NCBI RefSeq assembly: GCF_008180155.1
Contig: NZ_VSZS01000063.1
Span: 124,001-188,000 of the forward strand
Reading direction: 5' to 3'
Length of the DNA: 64,000 nt
Origin: Neoaquamicrobium microcysteis
Lineage (GTDB): Bacteria > Pseudomonadota > Alphaproteobacteria > Rhizobiales > Rhizobiaceae
Shown in pieces: positions 45,276 through 53,251 of the stretch. The position numbers and the translations under genes were made by a program. Positions within the stretch are counted from its first letter, which is position 1. Every line of letters starts with the position of its first letter. Under the pieces are notes generated by a model, which made no database searches, was not told the DNA's origin, and worked only from the letters and a program-made list of their open reading frames with translations.

Positions 45276-45801
45276 GGTCCAGTCGCGCGATTTCGGGGTC
45301 ACGCTCGAAATCGAGGAAGAACTCGTCGAGCTGCGGCGGCTTGACCGAGGTCCCGGCCAGCATGGCGTGCGCCTGCCCGCGATGGTGGATCTGGTGCTGG
45401 AACAGGTGGGCGAGCAGGTTGTCGATGCGCTCGGGAATTTTTCCCTTTTCGCCCCGGTCGGTGATGACGATACGCGACATGTCGGCGTCGGTAAGGCGGT
45501 CGCAGAAGACGATGAGGCGTTCGTCGGCGGCCTGTTGCAGGGGCGCGAGGTCGGAAGCGTGGGCGAAGACGATCTCGTCGTCATAGACGCTTTCGCCCAA
45601 ACCACCCTCTTCCACCGCGTCGATATAGTAGAGATCGACGAAGTGGTTGTGGGAGAGCGTCGCGGCGATGGACGGGAAGAAGGACGTGCGCGTTGCCGTG
45701 AAGGCTGCGCCGTCAAGCCGGGCGCAGGCGCGCAGGAGGACATGGTTCGACCAGCGATTGTTGCGGGCCATGGCGGAGAAATGCGCAGGCAGGTTGGTCA
45801 A
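45247..45801 (-). CDS. DinB family protein
   Basis: The 184-residue four-helix protein has the DinB/YfiT pattern with three candidate metal-binding His: one in TLSHNHFVDLYY and two in HQIHHRGQAHAML. The family includes thiol-dependent transferases (for example bacillithiol or mycothiol S-transferases), but the activity here is unknown. The start at 45801 is TTG with a GGGAGG ribosome site 5 bases upstream, and it gives the usual N-terminal helix; ATG at 45771 is the alternative. Confidence 0.85.
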   Translation of the reverse strand: MTNLPAHFSAMARNNRWSNHVLLRACARLDGAAFTATRTSFFPSIAATLSHNHFVDLYYIDAVEEGGLGESVYDDEIVFAHASDLAPLQQAADERLIVFCDRLTDADMSRIVITDRGEKGKIPERIDNLLAHLFQHQIHHRGQAHAMLAGTSVKPPQLDEFFLDFERDPEIARLDLTDVSRRNA

Positions 45802-45830
45802 TTGGTCCTCCCGTTACTAAGCGTTGCGGG

Positions 45831-45875
45831 CTTCAATACCCCCACCCTTTATCCCTCCCCACAAGGGGGAGGGAG
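45831..45875 (+). repeat. Intergenic palindromic repeat, copy 1
   Basis: A 45-base unit starting CTTCAATACCCCCACCC and ending in a stem of CCCTCCCC/GGGGGAGGG around ACAA. It is identical at 44 of 45 positions to the unit at 45937-45981. It lies in the 358-base gap between the DinB and MBL genes, which has no coding sequence. Confidence 0.85.
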
Positions 45876-45936
45876 ACCTCGGCGTTGTGCTGACCTACTG
45901 CGTCTCCGTACGGGCGAAACAGTTGGTCGCTGTACG

Positions 45937-45981
45937 CTTCAACACCCCCACCCTTTATCCCTCCCCACAAGGGGGAGGGAG
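45937..45981 (+). repeat. Intergenic palindromic repeat, copy 2
   Basis: Second direct copy of the 45-base unit, differing from copy 1 at a single base, 106 bases downstream. It has the same CCCTCCCC-ACAA-GGGGGAGGG hairpin. Confidence 0.85.
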
Positions 45982-46050
45982 TCGTCGGCGTTGCGGCCGC
46001 CGTTCAAATCAGACAAATCCATCCGAGCTGAGGTGCGACGCTTGACATCC

Positions 46051-46090
46051 TTCCTCCCCCTTGTGGGGAGGAATAGAAGGTGGGGGTACC
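46051..46090 (-). repeat. Intergenic palindromic repeat, inverted copy 3
   Basis: The reverse complement of this 40-base stretch reads GGTACCCCCACC, a short variable part, and then the CCTCCCCACAAGGGGGAGG hairpin, so it is an inverted and slightly diverged copy of the units at 45831 and 45937. Confidence 0.8.
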
Positions 46091-46116
46091 GAGGCGCCGT
46101 ACCTTTCATCGTTACT

Positions 46117-46153
46117 CTACCCCGACCTCCCCTCAAGGGGGAGGTTGAGGGAG
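46117..46153. repeat. Intergenic palindromic repeat, diverged copy 4
   Basis: A shorter relative with the core CCTCCCC-TCAA-GGGGGAGG and flanking TACCCCGA. It ends 7 bases before the stop of the MBL gene and so may double as its terminator hairpin. Confidence 0.65.
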
Positions 46154-46159
46154 CGGCTG

Positions 46160-47110
46160 TCACCCCTGCAATGCCTCCCACATCGCCTTGTCGCGCTCGG
46201 CCGTCCAGATGCGCGGGGTGTCGATGCCGAGCGCCTCGTCATAGGCTCGGGCGACATTGAAGGGGAGGCAGTGTTCGTAGATGGCGTAGTCGGCGAATTT
46301 GGGGTCGCAGGCCGCGCGGCATGCGTCCCACGCCTCTTTCAGCGAGCCGCCGCCCTGCGCCACGCGCGCGATGGGGCGGTAGGTGGACATGACGAAATCG
46401 GCCGTGCTGTCGATGGCGTCGTTGACCATGCCCGACCCGACGAGCGCATCGCCGCGACCGGGCGCGATGGCGTCGAGGTCGAAGGCGCGGATTTCCTCGA
46501 GCGTCATCGGCCAGTCGGAAAAATGCCCGTCGCCGCAATAGCAGGCCGAGTGATATTCGACGATGTCGCCGGTGAACATGACGTTTTCGTCCGGCACATA
46601 GGCGACGATGTCTCCGGCCGTGTGCGCGCGGCCGAGGAACATCAGGTCGATGCGGCGCTTGCCCATATGGACCGTGAGCCTGTCATTGAAGGTCATGGTC
46701 GGCCAGGTGAGGCCGGGGATCGATTCATGGCCCTGGAAAAGGCGCGGGAAGCGGCCGAACTCCGAATCCCAGTCCTCCTGCCCGCGCTCGACCACCATGG
46801 AGCGGGCCTTTTCGGACATGAAAATTTCCGACGCGCCATAGGCCGACGCGCCCAGCACGCGCACCGCGTGATAGTGGGTCAGCACCACGTATTTGATCGG
46901 CTTGTCGGTGACGGTCCTGATCTTCTCGATGACTTTGTTGGCGAGACGCGGGGTCGCCTGCGCATCGACGATCATGACCGCATCGTCGCCGATGATGACA
47001 CCGGTGTTGGGGTCGCCCTCGGCCGTGAACGCCCACAGGTCACGGCCGATCTCGGTGAAGGAAATCTTCTTCTCAGCGAGGTCGCCGGCCGAGGCGAATT
47101 GTTTGGTCAT
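46160..47110 (-). CDS. MBL-fold metallo-hydrolase-like protein with altered metal motif
   Basis: This 316-residue protein has the metallo-beta-lactamase fold: VMIVDAQATPRLAN, then THYHAVRVLGASAYG where HxHxDH is expected, LMFLGRAHTAGDIVAYVPD (His ligand) and VMFTGDIVE (Asp ligand). In the first motif the Asp and third His are replaced by Val and Arg, so only part of the di-metal site remains. It lies between the DinB gene and the fumarylacetoacetate hydrolase family gene, and runs in the direction of the hmgA group. Function is unknown. Confidence 0.85.
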   Translation of the reverse strand: MTKQFASAGDLAEKKISFTEIGRDLWAFTAEGDPNTGVIIGDDAVMIVDAQATPRLANKVIEKIRTVTDKPIKYVVLTHYHAVRVLGASAYGASEIFMSEKARSMVVERGQEDWDSEFGRFPRLFQGHESIPGLTWPTMTFNDRLTVHMGKRRIDLMFLGRAHTAGDIVAYVPDENVMFTGDIVEYHSACYCGDGHFSDWPMTLEEIRAFDLDAIAPGRGDALVGSGMVNDAIDSTADFVMSTYRPIARVAQGGGSLKEAWDACRAACDPKFADYAIYEHCLPFNVARAYDEALGIDTPRIWTAERDKAMWEALQG

Positions 47111-47152
47111 GTCAGGTCGTCTCCAAAATTTCAGGGGCTTGTTAGTGCGTCC

Positions 47153-48166
47153 TCACCCCTCGTACTTCTCCACCGTCTGCTCGATGGCGCCGAAGATGGA
47201 GTGGCCGGAGGCGTCCTTCATCTCGATGCGGACGGTGTCGCCGAAGCGCATGAAATCGCTGGTGGCCTTGCCGTTAGCGAGCGTCTCGACGATGCGCAGC
47301 TCGGCAAGGCAGGAATAGCCGACGCCGCCTTCGGCGATGGTCTTGCCGGGCCCGCCGTCGAGCTTGTTGGAGACAGTGCCGGAGCCGACGATGGTGCCGG
47401 CGGCGAGCGGGCGCGTCTTGGCCGCATGGGCGATGAGGGTGGGGAAATCGAATGTCATGTCCACGCCGGCATTGGCGCGGCCGAAGGGCTTGCCGTTGAG
47501 GTCGACGAAGAGCGGCAGATGCAGCCTCCCGCCATCCCATGCCTCGCCCAGCTCGTCGGGCGTGACGGCGGTGGGGGAGAAGGCGGACGAAGGCTTGCCC
47601 TGGAAGAAGCCGAAGCCCTTGGCAAGCTCGTCCGGGATGAGGCGGCGGAGCGACACGTCGTTGACCAGCATGACGAGGCGGATGGCCTGTCGCGCCTGAT
47701 CGACACTTGCGCCCATGGGCACGTCGTCGACGATGACGGCGATCTCGCCTTCCATGTCGATGCCCCACGCCTCGTCGGCCATCACGATCGGGTCGCGCGG
47801 CCCGAGGAACGAGTCGGAGCCGCCCTGATACATCAGCGGGTCGGTCCAGAAACTTTCCGGCAGTTCGGCGCCGCGTGACTTGCGGACCAGCTCGACGTGA
47901 TTGACGTACGCGGAACCGTCGGCCCACTGGTAGGCGCGCGGCAGCGGCGAATGCGCGTCGTGCTCGTGGAACCGCTCGGACGGAACGGAGCCATGGTCGA
48001 GGCCTTCGGCCAGTGCCTCCAGATGCGGGGCGATGCGCGACCAGTTGTCGAGCGCGGCCTGAAGCGTGGGAACAAGATAGGAAGCGTCGGTGTAGCGGGT
48101 CAAATCCCGCGAGACGACGACGAGCTTTCCGTCGCGGGTCCCGTTTTTCAGGCTGGCAAGTTTCAT
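47153..48166 (-). CDS. Fumarylacetoacetate hydrolase family protein
   Basis: The 337-residue protein starts MKLASLKNGTRDGKLVVVSRD and has the FAH fold with metal-binding segments (DGSAYVNHVELVRKSRG, DEAWGIDMEGEIAVIVDDV) and VGSGTVSNKLDGG near the C-terminus. In this cluster it probably cleaves fumarylacetoacetate (or maleylacetoacetate-derived product) to fumarate and acetoacetate, the last step of homogentisate breakdown. The ATG at 48166 is preferred over a codon 42 bases upstream. No separate maleylacetoacetate isomerase gene is in the window. Confidence 0.92.
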   Translation of the reverse strand: MKLASLKNGTRDGKLVVVSRDLTRYTDASYLVPTLQAALDNWSRIAPHLEALAEGLDHGSVPSERFHEHDAHSPLPRAYQWADGSAYVNHVELVRKSRGAELPESFWTDPLMYQGGSDSFLGPRDPIVMADEAWGIDMEGEIAVIVDDVPMGASVDQARQAIRLVMLVNDVSLRRLIPDELAKGFGFFQGKPSSAFSPTAVTPDELGEAWDGGRLHLPLFVDLNGKPFGRANAGVDMTFDFPTLIAHAAKTRPLAAGTIVGSGTVSNKLDGGPGKTIAEGGVGYSCLAELRIVETLANGKATSDFMRFGDTVRIEMKDASGHSIFGAIEQTVEKYEG

Positions 48167-48176
48167 TTGTCCTCCG

Positions 48177-48530
48177 TCAGGCTTCCACGAATATCCGGAA
48201 GCCGCCATAGATCATTCGTTTCATGTAGGCGGGCATGTTTTCCATGCTTTCCGCCAGACGCGGGTCGGCCATCACCTTCTTCATCACTTCGTCGCGATGT
48301 TCGCGCGACTTGTAGGTGGCGTATGAAAAGACGACCGTCTCGCCCTCCTCCTTCTTCACCGCCATGGGGAACGACGTCACCTCTCCATCCGGCACGTCGT
48401 CGGCGATGGCCTCAACATAGGACAGTGCGCCGTGTTCCATCCACACCGTTTTGCCGAGTTCGGCGTTCTTTCGATATTCCTCGAACCCGGCGTTCGGCAC
48501 CGCGAGCACGAAACCATCCACATAGGCCAT
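48177..48530 (-). CDS. DUF1428 family protein
   Basis: The 117-residue protein begins MAYVDGFVLAVPNAGFEEYRKNAELGKTVW-like and ends MIYGGFRIFVEA, both typical of DUF1428, a small ferredoxin-like fold (dimeric alpha/beta barrel) family of unknown function. A GGAG ribosome site lies 6 bases before the ATG at 48530. It is 74 bases after hmgA and 10 bases before the FAH gene on the same strand, so it is probably in the hmgA operon. Confidence 0.9.
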   Translation of the reverse strand: MAYVDGFVLAVPNAGFEEYRKNAELGKTVWMEHGALSYVEAIADDVPDGEVTSFPMAVKKEEGETVVFSYATYKSREHRDEVMKKVMADPRLAESMENMPAYMKRMIYGGFRIFVEA

Positions 48531-48604
48531 GACAGACTCCTTCGTTGGGGGTTGACTGTCAAAGGACGATTGGACGGCGCGATTTCCGACACGGTTGCGC
48601 GAAA

Positions 48605-49918
48605 TCAGCTCCAGTCGCCCTCCGGGGTGCCGTTGAAGCGCTTCTTGAGGTCGTTCCAGCAGTCGATGTAGTTGTCCTGAAGCGTGTCCAGCTCGGCGGC
48701 GTAGCGCGTGAGAAGCTGGGGGAAACGGGTCTCGAACATGAAGGCCATGGTGTTTTCCAGCTTCACCGGCTTCAGGTCGGCGCGCGAGGCCTTCTCGAAG
48801 CCCATGGCGTCGGGGCCGTGGGCGAGCATCATGTTGTGCAGGCTCATGCCGCCGGGCACGAAGCCCTCCTCCTTGGCGTCGTACTGGCCGTGGATGAGGC
48901 CCATGAACTCCGACATGATGTTGCGGTGATACCAGGGCGGGCGGAACGTGTCCTCCGCCACCAGCCAGCGCGGCGGGAAGATGACGAAGTCGATGTTGGC
49001 CGTACCTTCCTCGCCGCTGGGCGCGGTGAGCACGGTGAAGATCGACGGATCGGGATGATCGAACAGGATCGCACCCACCGGCGAATAGGTGGCGAGGTCG
49101 TATTTGTAGGGCGCGTAGTTGCCGTGCCACGCCGCGACATCGAGCGGGGAGTGGCCGATCTCGGTGACGTAGAACTTGCCGCACCATTTGACGACGATGC
49201 GGCAGGGGGTTTCCTTGTCCTCGTACCAGGCGGTCGGCGTCTTGAAGTCGCGCGGGTTGGCGAGGCAGTTGGCGCCGATGGGGCCGCGGTCGGGCAGCGT
49301 GAACTTGGCGCCGTAGTTTTCGCAGACATAGCCGCGCGCCTCCGCGTCCATCAGCTCGACCTTGAAGGTGAGGCCGCGCGGCAGCACGCAAATCTCGCCG
49401 GGCTGCACCTCGATGACGCCCATCTCGGTGACGAAGCGCAGTCCGCCCACCTGCGGCACCACCAGAAGCTCGCCGTCGGCGTTGAAAAAGTGGTCGTCCA
49501 CCATGTCGGCATTGGCGACATAGACGTGGGCCGCCATGCCGGCCTGCCCGAACACGTCGCCTGCGGTGGTGATGGTACGAAGGCCGTGGATGAAGTCGGT
49601 CTTCTCCGAGGGCATCGGGGTGGGGTTCCAGCGCAGCTGGCCGAGCGGCAGCTCGTGGTCGCCGACAGTGGGCGCGGACTTCCACAATGGCAGCTCGAAC
49701 GGCGTGAAGCGGCCGTGATGCCTGACGCTGGGGCGGATGCGATAGAGCCAGGAGCGCTCGTTGGTGCCGCGCGGCGCGGTGAAGGGCGAGCCGGAAAGCT
49801 GCTCGGCATAAAGGCCGTAGGCAGGACGCTGCGGCGAATTGCGGCCTTGCGGAAGCGAGCCGGGAAGCGTTTCCGTCTCGAAATCGTTGCCGAAGCCCGG
49901 CATGTAGGTGAAGGCCAT
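48605..49918 (-). CDS. hmgA: Homogentisate 1,2-dioxygenase
   Basis: This 437-residue iron enzyme opens the homogentisate ring to maleylacetoacetate. Diagnostic segments are [26 protein letters not shown], the cupin-type [15 protein letters not shown] with iron-binding His and Glu, and [12 protein letters not shown]. Length and order are normal. It is the first gene of the run hmgA-DUF1428-FAH-MBL and is divergent from the MarR regulator. Confidence 0.97.
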   Translation of the reverse strand: MAFTYMPGFGNDFETETLPGSLPQGRNSPQRPAYGLYAEQLSGSPFTAPRGTNERSWLYRIRPSVRHHGRFTPFELPLWKSAPTVGDHELPLGQLRWNPTPMPSEKTDFIHGLRTITTAGDVFGQAGMAAHVYVANADMVDDHFFNADGELLVVPQVGGLRFVTEMGVIEVQPGEICVLPRGLTFKVELMDAEARGYVCENYGAKFTLPDRGPIGANCLANPRDFKTPTAWYEDKETPCRIVVKWCGKFYVTEIGHSPLDVAAWHGNYAPYKYDLATYSPVGAILFDHPDPSIFTVLTAPSGEEGTANIDFVIFPPRWLVAEDTFRPPWYHRNIMSEFMGLIHGQYDAKEEGFVPGGMSLHNMMLAHGPDAMGFEKASRADLKPVKLENTMAFMFETRFPQLLTRYAAELDTLQDNYIDCWNDLKKRFNGTPEGDWS

Positions 49919-49978
49919 CGTCTCTCTCCCGAAACCGACACCGCCCGTCGTATGCAGGCGGGCGAATTCGTTTCAGCC

Positions 49979-50002
49979 GTAACTATCGAATATGTAACTA
50001 TC
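49979..50002. promoter_or_regulatory. Direct repeat GTAACTATC between hmgA and marR
   Basis: GTAACTATC occurs at 49979-49987 and again at 49994-50002, 15 bases apart, in the AT-rich hmgA-marR divergent promoter region. It is a candidate binding site for the MarR-family regulator, although MarR sites are usually palindromic. Confidence 0.45.
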
Positions 50003-50024
50003 AACCGCCGATGTGGACCGCCAG

Positions 50025-50471
50025 ATGAGCGACGAACTGCTCTCGCTTGAAGATTTCCTGCCCTACCGCCTCAACCGGCTGGCGGACGCCGTGAGCCGCA
50101 GCTTCGCGCAAATCTATCGCGACCGGTTCGGGCTGACGCGGCCCGAATGGCGGCTGCTGGCGACGCTGGGGCAATACGGGACGATGACGGCGACGGCGAT
50201 CGGCCAGCATTCGGCGATGCACAAGACCAAGGTAAGCCGGGCGGTGACGGGACTGGAAAAGCGCCGGTGGCTGGCGCGGCGCGTCGACACGGCGGACCGG
50301 CGCGTGGAGCATCTTTCGCTGACGAAGGCCGGCGAGGAGGTCTACCGCGAACTCATCCCGCTGGCGCATGCGTTCGAGCGGGAATTGCTGGGGAAGTTAG
50401 GCGCGGAAGACCGCAAGGCGCTGCTGGCAGGCATTGCCGCAATGGAACGCGCGACCTGCCCTTCCGATTGA
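50025..50471 (+). CDS. MarR-family transcriptional regulator
   Basis: The 148-residue protein has the MarR winged HTH: LTRPEWRLLATLGQYGTMTATAIGQHSAMHKTKVSRAVTGLEKRRWLARRVDTADRRVEHLSLTKAG-type, with the D-x-R-D-R wing replaced by DTADRR. It is divergent from hmgA and is the likely repressor of the homogentisate genes. The ATG at 50025 or an in-frame GTG at 50013 may be the start; neither has a strong ribosome site. Confidence 0.9.
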   Translation: MSDELLSLEDFLPYRLNRLADAVSRSFAQIYRDRFGLTRPEWRLLATLGQYGTMTATAIGQHSAMHKTKVSRAVTGLEKRRWLARRVDTADRRVEHLSLTKAGEEVYRELIPLAHAFERELLGKLGAEDRKALLAGIAAMERATCPSD

Positions 50472-50475
50472 GAAA

Positions 50476-50501
50476 GGGCGGGCGGATGATCCGCGCCGCC
50501 C
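50476..50501. terminator. GC-rich hairpin between convergent marR and the JmjC-like gene
   Basis: GGGCGGGCGGA and TCCGCGCCGCCC can pair imperfectly around TGA, between two convergent stop codons. It may act as a bidirectional terminator; no T-run is present. Confidence 0.4.
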
Positions 50502-50513
50502 CTGAAGCCGTGT

Positions 50514-51449
50514 CTATTCGGCAGCTTCCCGGAAAGGCTGCGCCGGCGGTTCCTTGCGCTCCTTGCGGATGGCGAAGTCGGGCTTGATCTTGGCGGCGAA
50601 ATACTTCTTCGCGCCGGAGAGCTTCCATGCGGCGGCGAAGCCCGCCTTCATCCAGAACAGCGGACCGGAGATGGCGCGCGAGCGCGGCTTCCAGCCGAGG
50701 AAGTGGCGGCCGACGCCGTTGGCCAGATTGACGAGATAGTGGCGGCGGATCTCGTCGGTCCAGTATTCGACCGTAAACGAAACGTTGAGGCTGTCGCCGT
50801 TGACCACGCGGTGCGGGTAGTTGAGCGGCCACAGCGCGCCCATGCCGGGCTTGAGGTGCAGCACCGCCGCCTTGTCCTCGAAGGACGGATCGTAGTCGAT
50901 CTCCTCGTAGGACAGGCCGGTGACGACGCGCTCGAGCGCCTCCTGCGGCAGGAACGGATCGCCATCGGGATAAATCCAGATCGTCTTTTCGCCGCGCACA
51001 TGCATGAGGCCTTGGCCGGGAATGTCGCAGTGGTAGAAGACGCGGGCGTTGGGCGAGGAAATCAGCAGGCCGATGCGGTGCTGGAAGGTCTTGAGCCCCG
51101 GCACCTGCGCGGCGAGATCGCCCAGAAGCTGGTCGATGATCGCCTGATAGCGCGGGTCGAAGCTGCCGGCCTCGGCAACATTGATCCACAGAAGGCCATC
51201 GCGCACGGCCTGCAGGATTTCCATCCCGCTCATGTCCTCGAACGACGCCCGCTTCCAGGTGGCGCGGTCTTCGCGGTTGGGGTCCATGGTGGACACCTCG
51301 CGGATCGCCTGTGGATTGCCCTCGATCAGCTTCGCCAGCGCCTCGTCGGAAAACAGAGGGTTGGTCGCAAGGTCGTGACGCACCGGAACGATCTTCTTGT
51401 TCCACTCGGTCGCCAGATTGTCTGCCTCGAAATGAAAAGTCCCGCGCAT
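50514..51449 (-). CDS. Cupin/JmjC-like Fe(II)-dependent oxygenase family protein
   Basis: This 311-residue protein has a possible double-stranded beta-helix iron site: HCD in ARVFYHCDIPGQGLMHVRGEK supplies an HxD motif and the third His lies in WPLNYPHRVVNGDSLNVSFTVEYW. That pattern fits Fe(II)/2-oxoglutarate oxygenases of the JmjC/cupin_8 type, but the assignment rests on motifs alone. The C-terminal 90 residues are basic and not assigned. The substrate is unknown and neighbours give no clear hint. Confidence 0.6.
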   Translation of the reverse strand: MRGTFHFEADNLATEWNKKIVPVRHDLATNPLFSDEALAKLIEGNPQAIREVSTMDPNREDRATWKRASFEDMSGMEILQAVRDGLLWINVAEAGSFDPRYQAIIDQLLGDLAAQVPGLKTFQHRIGLLISSPNARVFYHCDIPGQGLMHVRGEKTIWIYPDGDPFLPQEALERVVTGLSYEEIDYDPSFEDKAAVLHLKPGMGALWPLNYPHRVVNGDSLNVSFTVEYWTDEIRRHYLVNLANGVGRHFLGWKPRSRAISGPLFWMKAGFAAAWKLSGAKKYFAAKIKPDFAIRKERKEPPAQPFREAAE

Positions 51450-51682
51450 GATCGGCCTCCATGCCTTTTCGCTGGAACTTCATTCGCAGAAGGCACCCAA
51501 ACAAACGCTAACGCAGCGGAACTTTCGCGGGGCGTAGTGAGCGGATTATAACCGCAATGCAGCCGATTTTATTGAATCGAGAGTCCTGTGACAGGCTGTA
51601 GTATTCTTGTTCGAAGCCATATGGTCGGGCTTGCCGCTATCGACGCCAGACCATACATTTCAACCAAAATTTGGAGATTTCA

Positions 51683-51922
51683 ATGGCAACATTACCTACT
51701 CTAGAAGACAAGGGCCGTATGGTCCTCACCATTTTCAAGCATTTTGATACTCGTCCTGGCGAAGTGCTGGATAAACGTAATCTTGTAACAATGTGCGCCC
51801 AATGGGATTGGCGAACCAGCGACATTGCTAAAGGTGTCGAGTACGGGTTGGATACAGGATGGTTTGAGGGCGGGCCTAACAATTCGATTAGATTAACAGA
51901 AGCTGGGTTCGCAGCAATCTGA
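51683..51922 (+). CDS. Small protein of unknown function, possible winged-helix
   Basis: The 79-residue protein (MATLPTLEDKGRMVLTIFKHF at the start) is not recognised. Its pattern of helix, helix and a C-terminal GWFEGGPNNSIRLTEAGFAAI, where a wing-like strand precedes a helix, resembles small winged-helix proteins. GGAG lies 7 bases before the ATG. Base composition is clearly lower in GC than the surroundings, which may mean recent acquisition. Its TGA overlaps the start of the next small gene. Confidence 0.7.
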   Translation: MATLPTLEDKGRMVLTIFKHFDTRPGEVLDKRNLVTMCAQWDWRTSDIAKGVEYGLDTGWFEGGPNNSIRLTEAGFAAI

Positions 51923-52086
51923 TGCCCGCGGACACCAATAGAGACCCGCGCTCTGCAGCCGACTGCAAGAATGTTCCCGCCAAAGAACTCTTCGCCGAGC
52001 GGGGCAACCGCGCCGATCTCGATGCTTTCGACCGGATCATGAACCGAAAGGGCGGACAGGAACCCGACCCGGAGGACAAGGTCTAG
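51922..52086 (+). CDS. Very small protein of unknown function, coupled to the upstream gene
   Basis: An open frame of 54 codons starts at ATG 51922, whose A is the last base of the TGA of the preceding gene (TGATG), and ends with TAG at 52084-52086. The product is polar and charged (AKELFAERGNRADLDAFDRI, ending QEPDPEDKV). The coupling and reading-frame bias suggest it is real, but no family is recognised. It converges with tdh, whose stop is 4 bases away. Confidence 0.55.
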   Translation: MPADTNRDPRSAADCKNVPAKELFAERGNRADLDAFDRIMNRKGGQEPDPEDKV

Positions 52087-52089
52087 AAA

Positions 52090-53124
52090 CTACCAGTCCA
52101 TCACCACCTTGCCGGAATTGCCGCTCTTCATGGCTTCGAAGCCGTCGATGTAGTCATCGATGCCGATGCGGTGGGTGATGAGGCCCGACACGTCCAGCGG
52201 GCCCTGCACCAGCGCGATCATCTTGTACCAGGTCTCGAACATCTCGCGGCCGTAGATGCCCTTGAGATGCAGCATCTTGAAGATGACCTTGTTCCAGTCG
52301 ATCTCGAAGCCGGTGGGGGCGATGCCGAGGATGGCGATCTTGCCGCCATTGTTCATGGTGTCGATCATGTCGCGGAAGGCGGCGGCCGAGCCGGACATCT
52401 CCAGCCCCACGTCGAAGCCTTCCGTCATGCCCTCTTCGCGCATCACGTCGCGCAGGTTCTCGTTCGACGCATCGACCACGTGATGCACGCCGAGCTTGCG
52501 GGCAAGGTCGAGGCGGACGGGATTGATGTCCGTGATGACGACCTTGCGCGCGCCCACGCACTGGGCCACCAGCGCGCCCATGATGCCGATGGGCCCCGCG
52601 CCCGTGACCAGCACGTCCTCGCCCACCAGATCGAACGAGAGCGCGGTGTGCACAGCATTGCCCAGCGGATCGAAGATCGCTGCGATCTCGTCGGGCACGT
52701 CGTCGGGGATGGGCACGACGTTGTGCTGCGGGATGGCGATGTATTCGCCGAACGCGCCCGGCCTGTTGACGCCGACGCCGAGCGTATTGCGGCACAGATG
52801 CCCCCTGCCCGCCCGGCAGTTGCGGCAGTGACCGCAGACGATATGGCCCTCGCCCGAGACGCGCTGGCCGACCTTGTATTCGGTGACGGCGGCGCCGAAA
52901 TCGGCGACCTCGCCCACAAACTCGTGCCCGGTGACCATCGGCACGGGCACCGTCTTCTGCGCCCACTGGTCCCAATTGTAGATGTGCACGTCGGTGCCGC
53001 AGATCGCGGTCTTCTTCACCTTTATGAGCACGTCGTTCGGCCCGATCTCGGGAACCGGCACCTGCTCCATCCAGATGCCCGGCTCCGCCTTCGCCTTCAC
53101 CAGTGCGCGCATCATGTTCGACAT
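52090..53124 (-). CDS. tdh: L-threonine 3-dehydrogenase
   Basis: This 344-residue zinc-dependent medium-chain dehydrogenase oxidises threonine to 2-amino-3-ketobutyrate, which Kbl then cleaves. It has the catalytic zinc segment [14 protein letters not shown] and GHEFVGEV, the structural zinc cysteines in [16 protein letters not shown], and the NAD motif [15 protein letters not shown]. The ATG at 53124 matches the family start ([18 protein letters not shown]). kbl is 8.5 kb away on the other strand rather than adjacent. Confidence 0.96.
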   Translation of the reverse strand: MSNMMRALVKAKAEPGIWMEQVPVPEIGPNDVLIKVKKTAICGTDVHIYNWDQWAQKTVPVPMVTGHEFVGEVADFGAAVTEYKVGQRVSGEGHIVCGHCRNCRAGRGHLCRNTLGVGVNRPGAFGEYIAIPQHNVVPIPDDVPDEIAAIFDPLGNAVHTALSFDLVGEDVLVTGAGPIGIMGALVAQCVGARKVVITDINPVRLDLARKLGVHHVVDASNENLRDVMREEGMTEGFDVGLEMSGSAAAFRDMIDTMNNGGKIAILGIAPTGFEIDWNKVIFKMLHLKGIYGREMFETWYKMIALVQGPLDVSGLITHRIGIDDYIDGFEAMKSGNSGKVVMDW

Positions 53125-53251
53125 GACATGTTCCTTCGTCGTTTCCGGGCCAGATAGCACAAGGTTTCCGCAATTGCGTCACCGAAAGCCGCAAAGAGGC
53201 ATGGTCACGCAGCGTAACGGCCCCTAGCCTTGCACGTTAAGGGAGACCGAA

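Noticed and set aside
45831-46153. CRISPR array
   Set aside because: Repeats are few, in mixed orientation, and have unequal spacing with no cas genes, so they are palindromic intergenic elements.
48531-49685. Long extension of the DUF1428 frame through hmgA
   Set aside because: The residues beyond 48530 are hmgA read out of frame. DUF1428 begins at its own ATG with a ribosome site.
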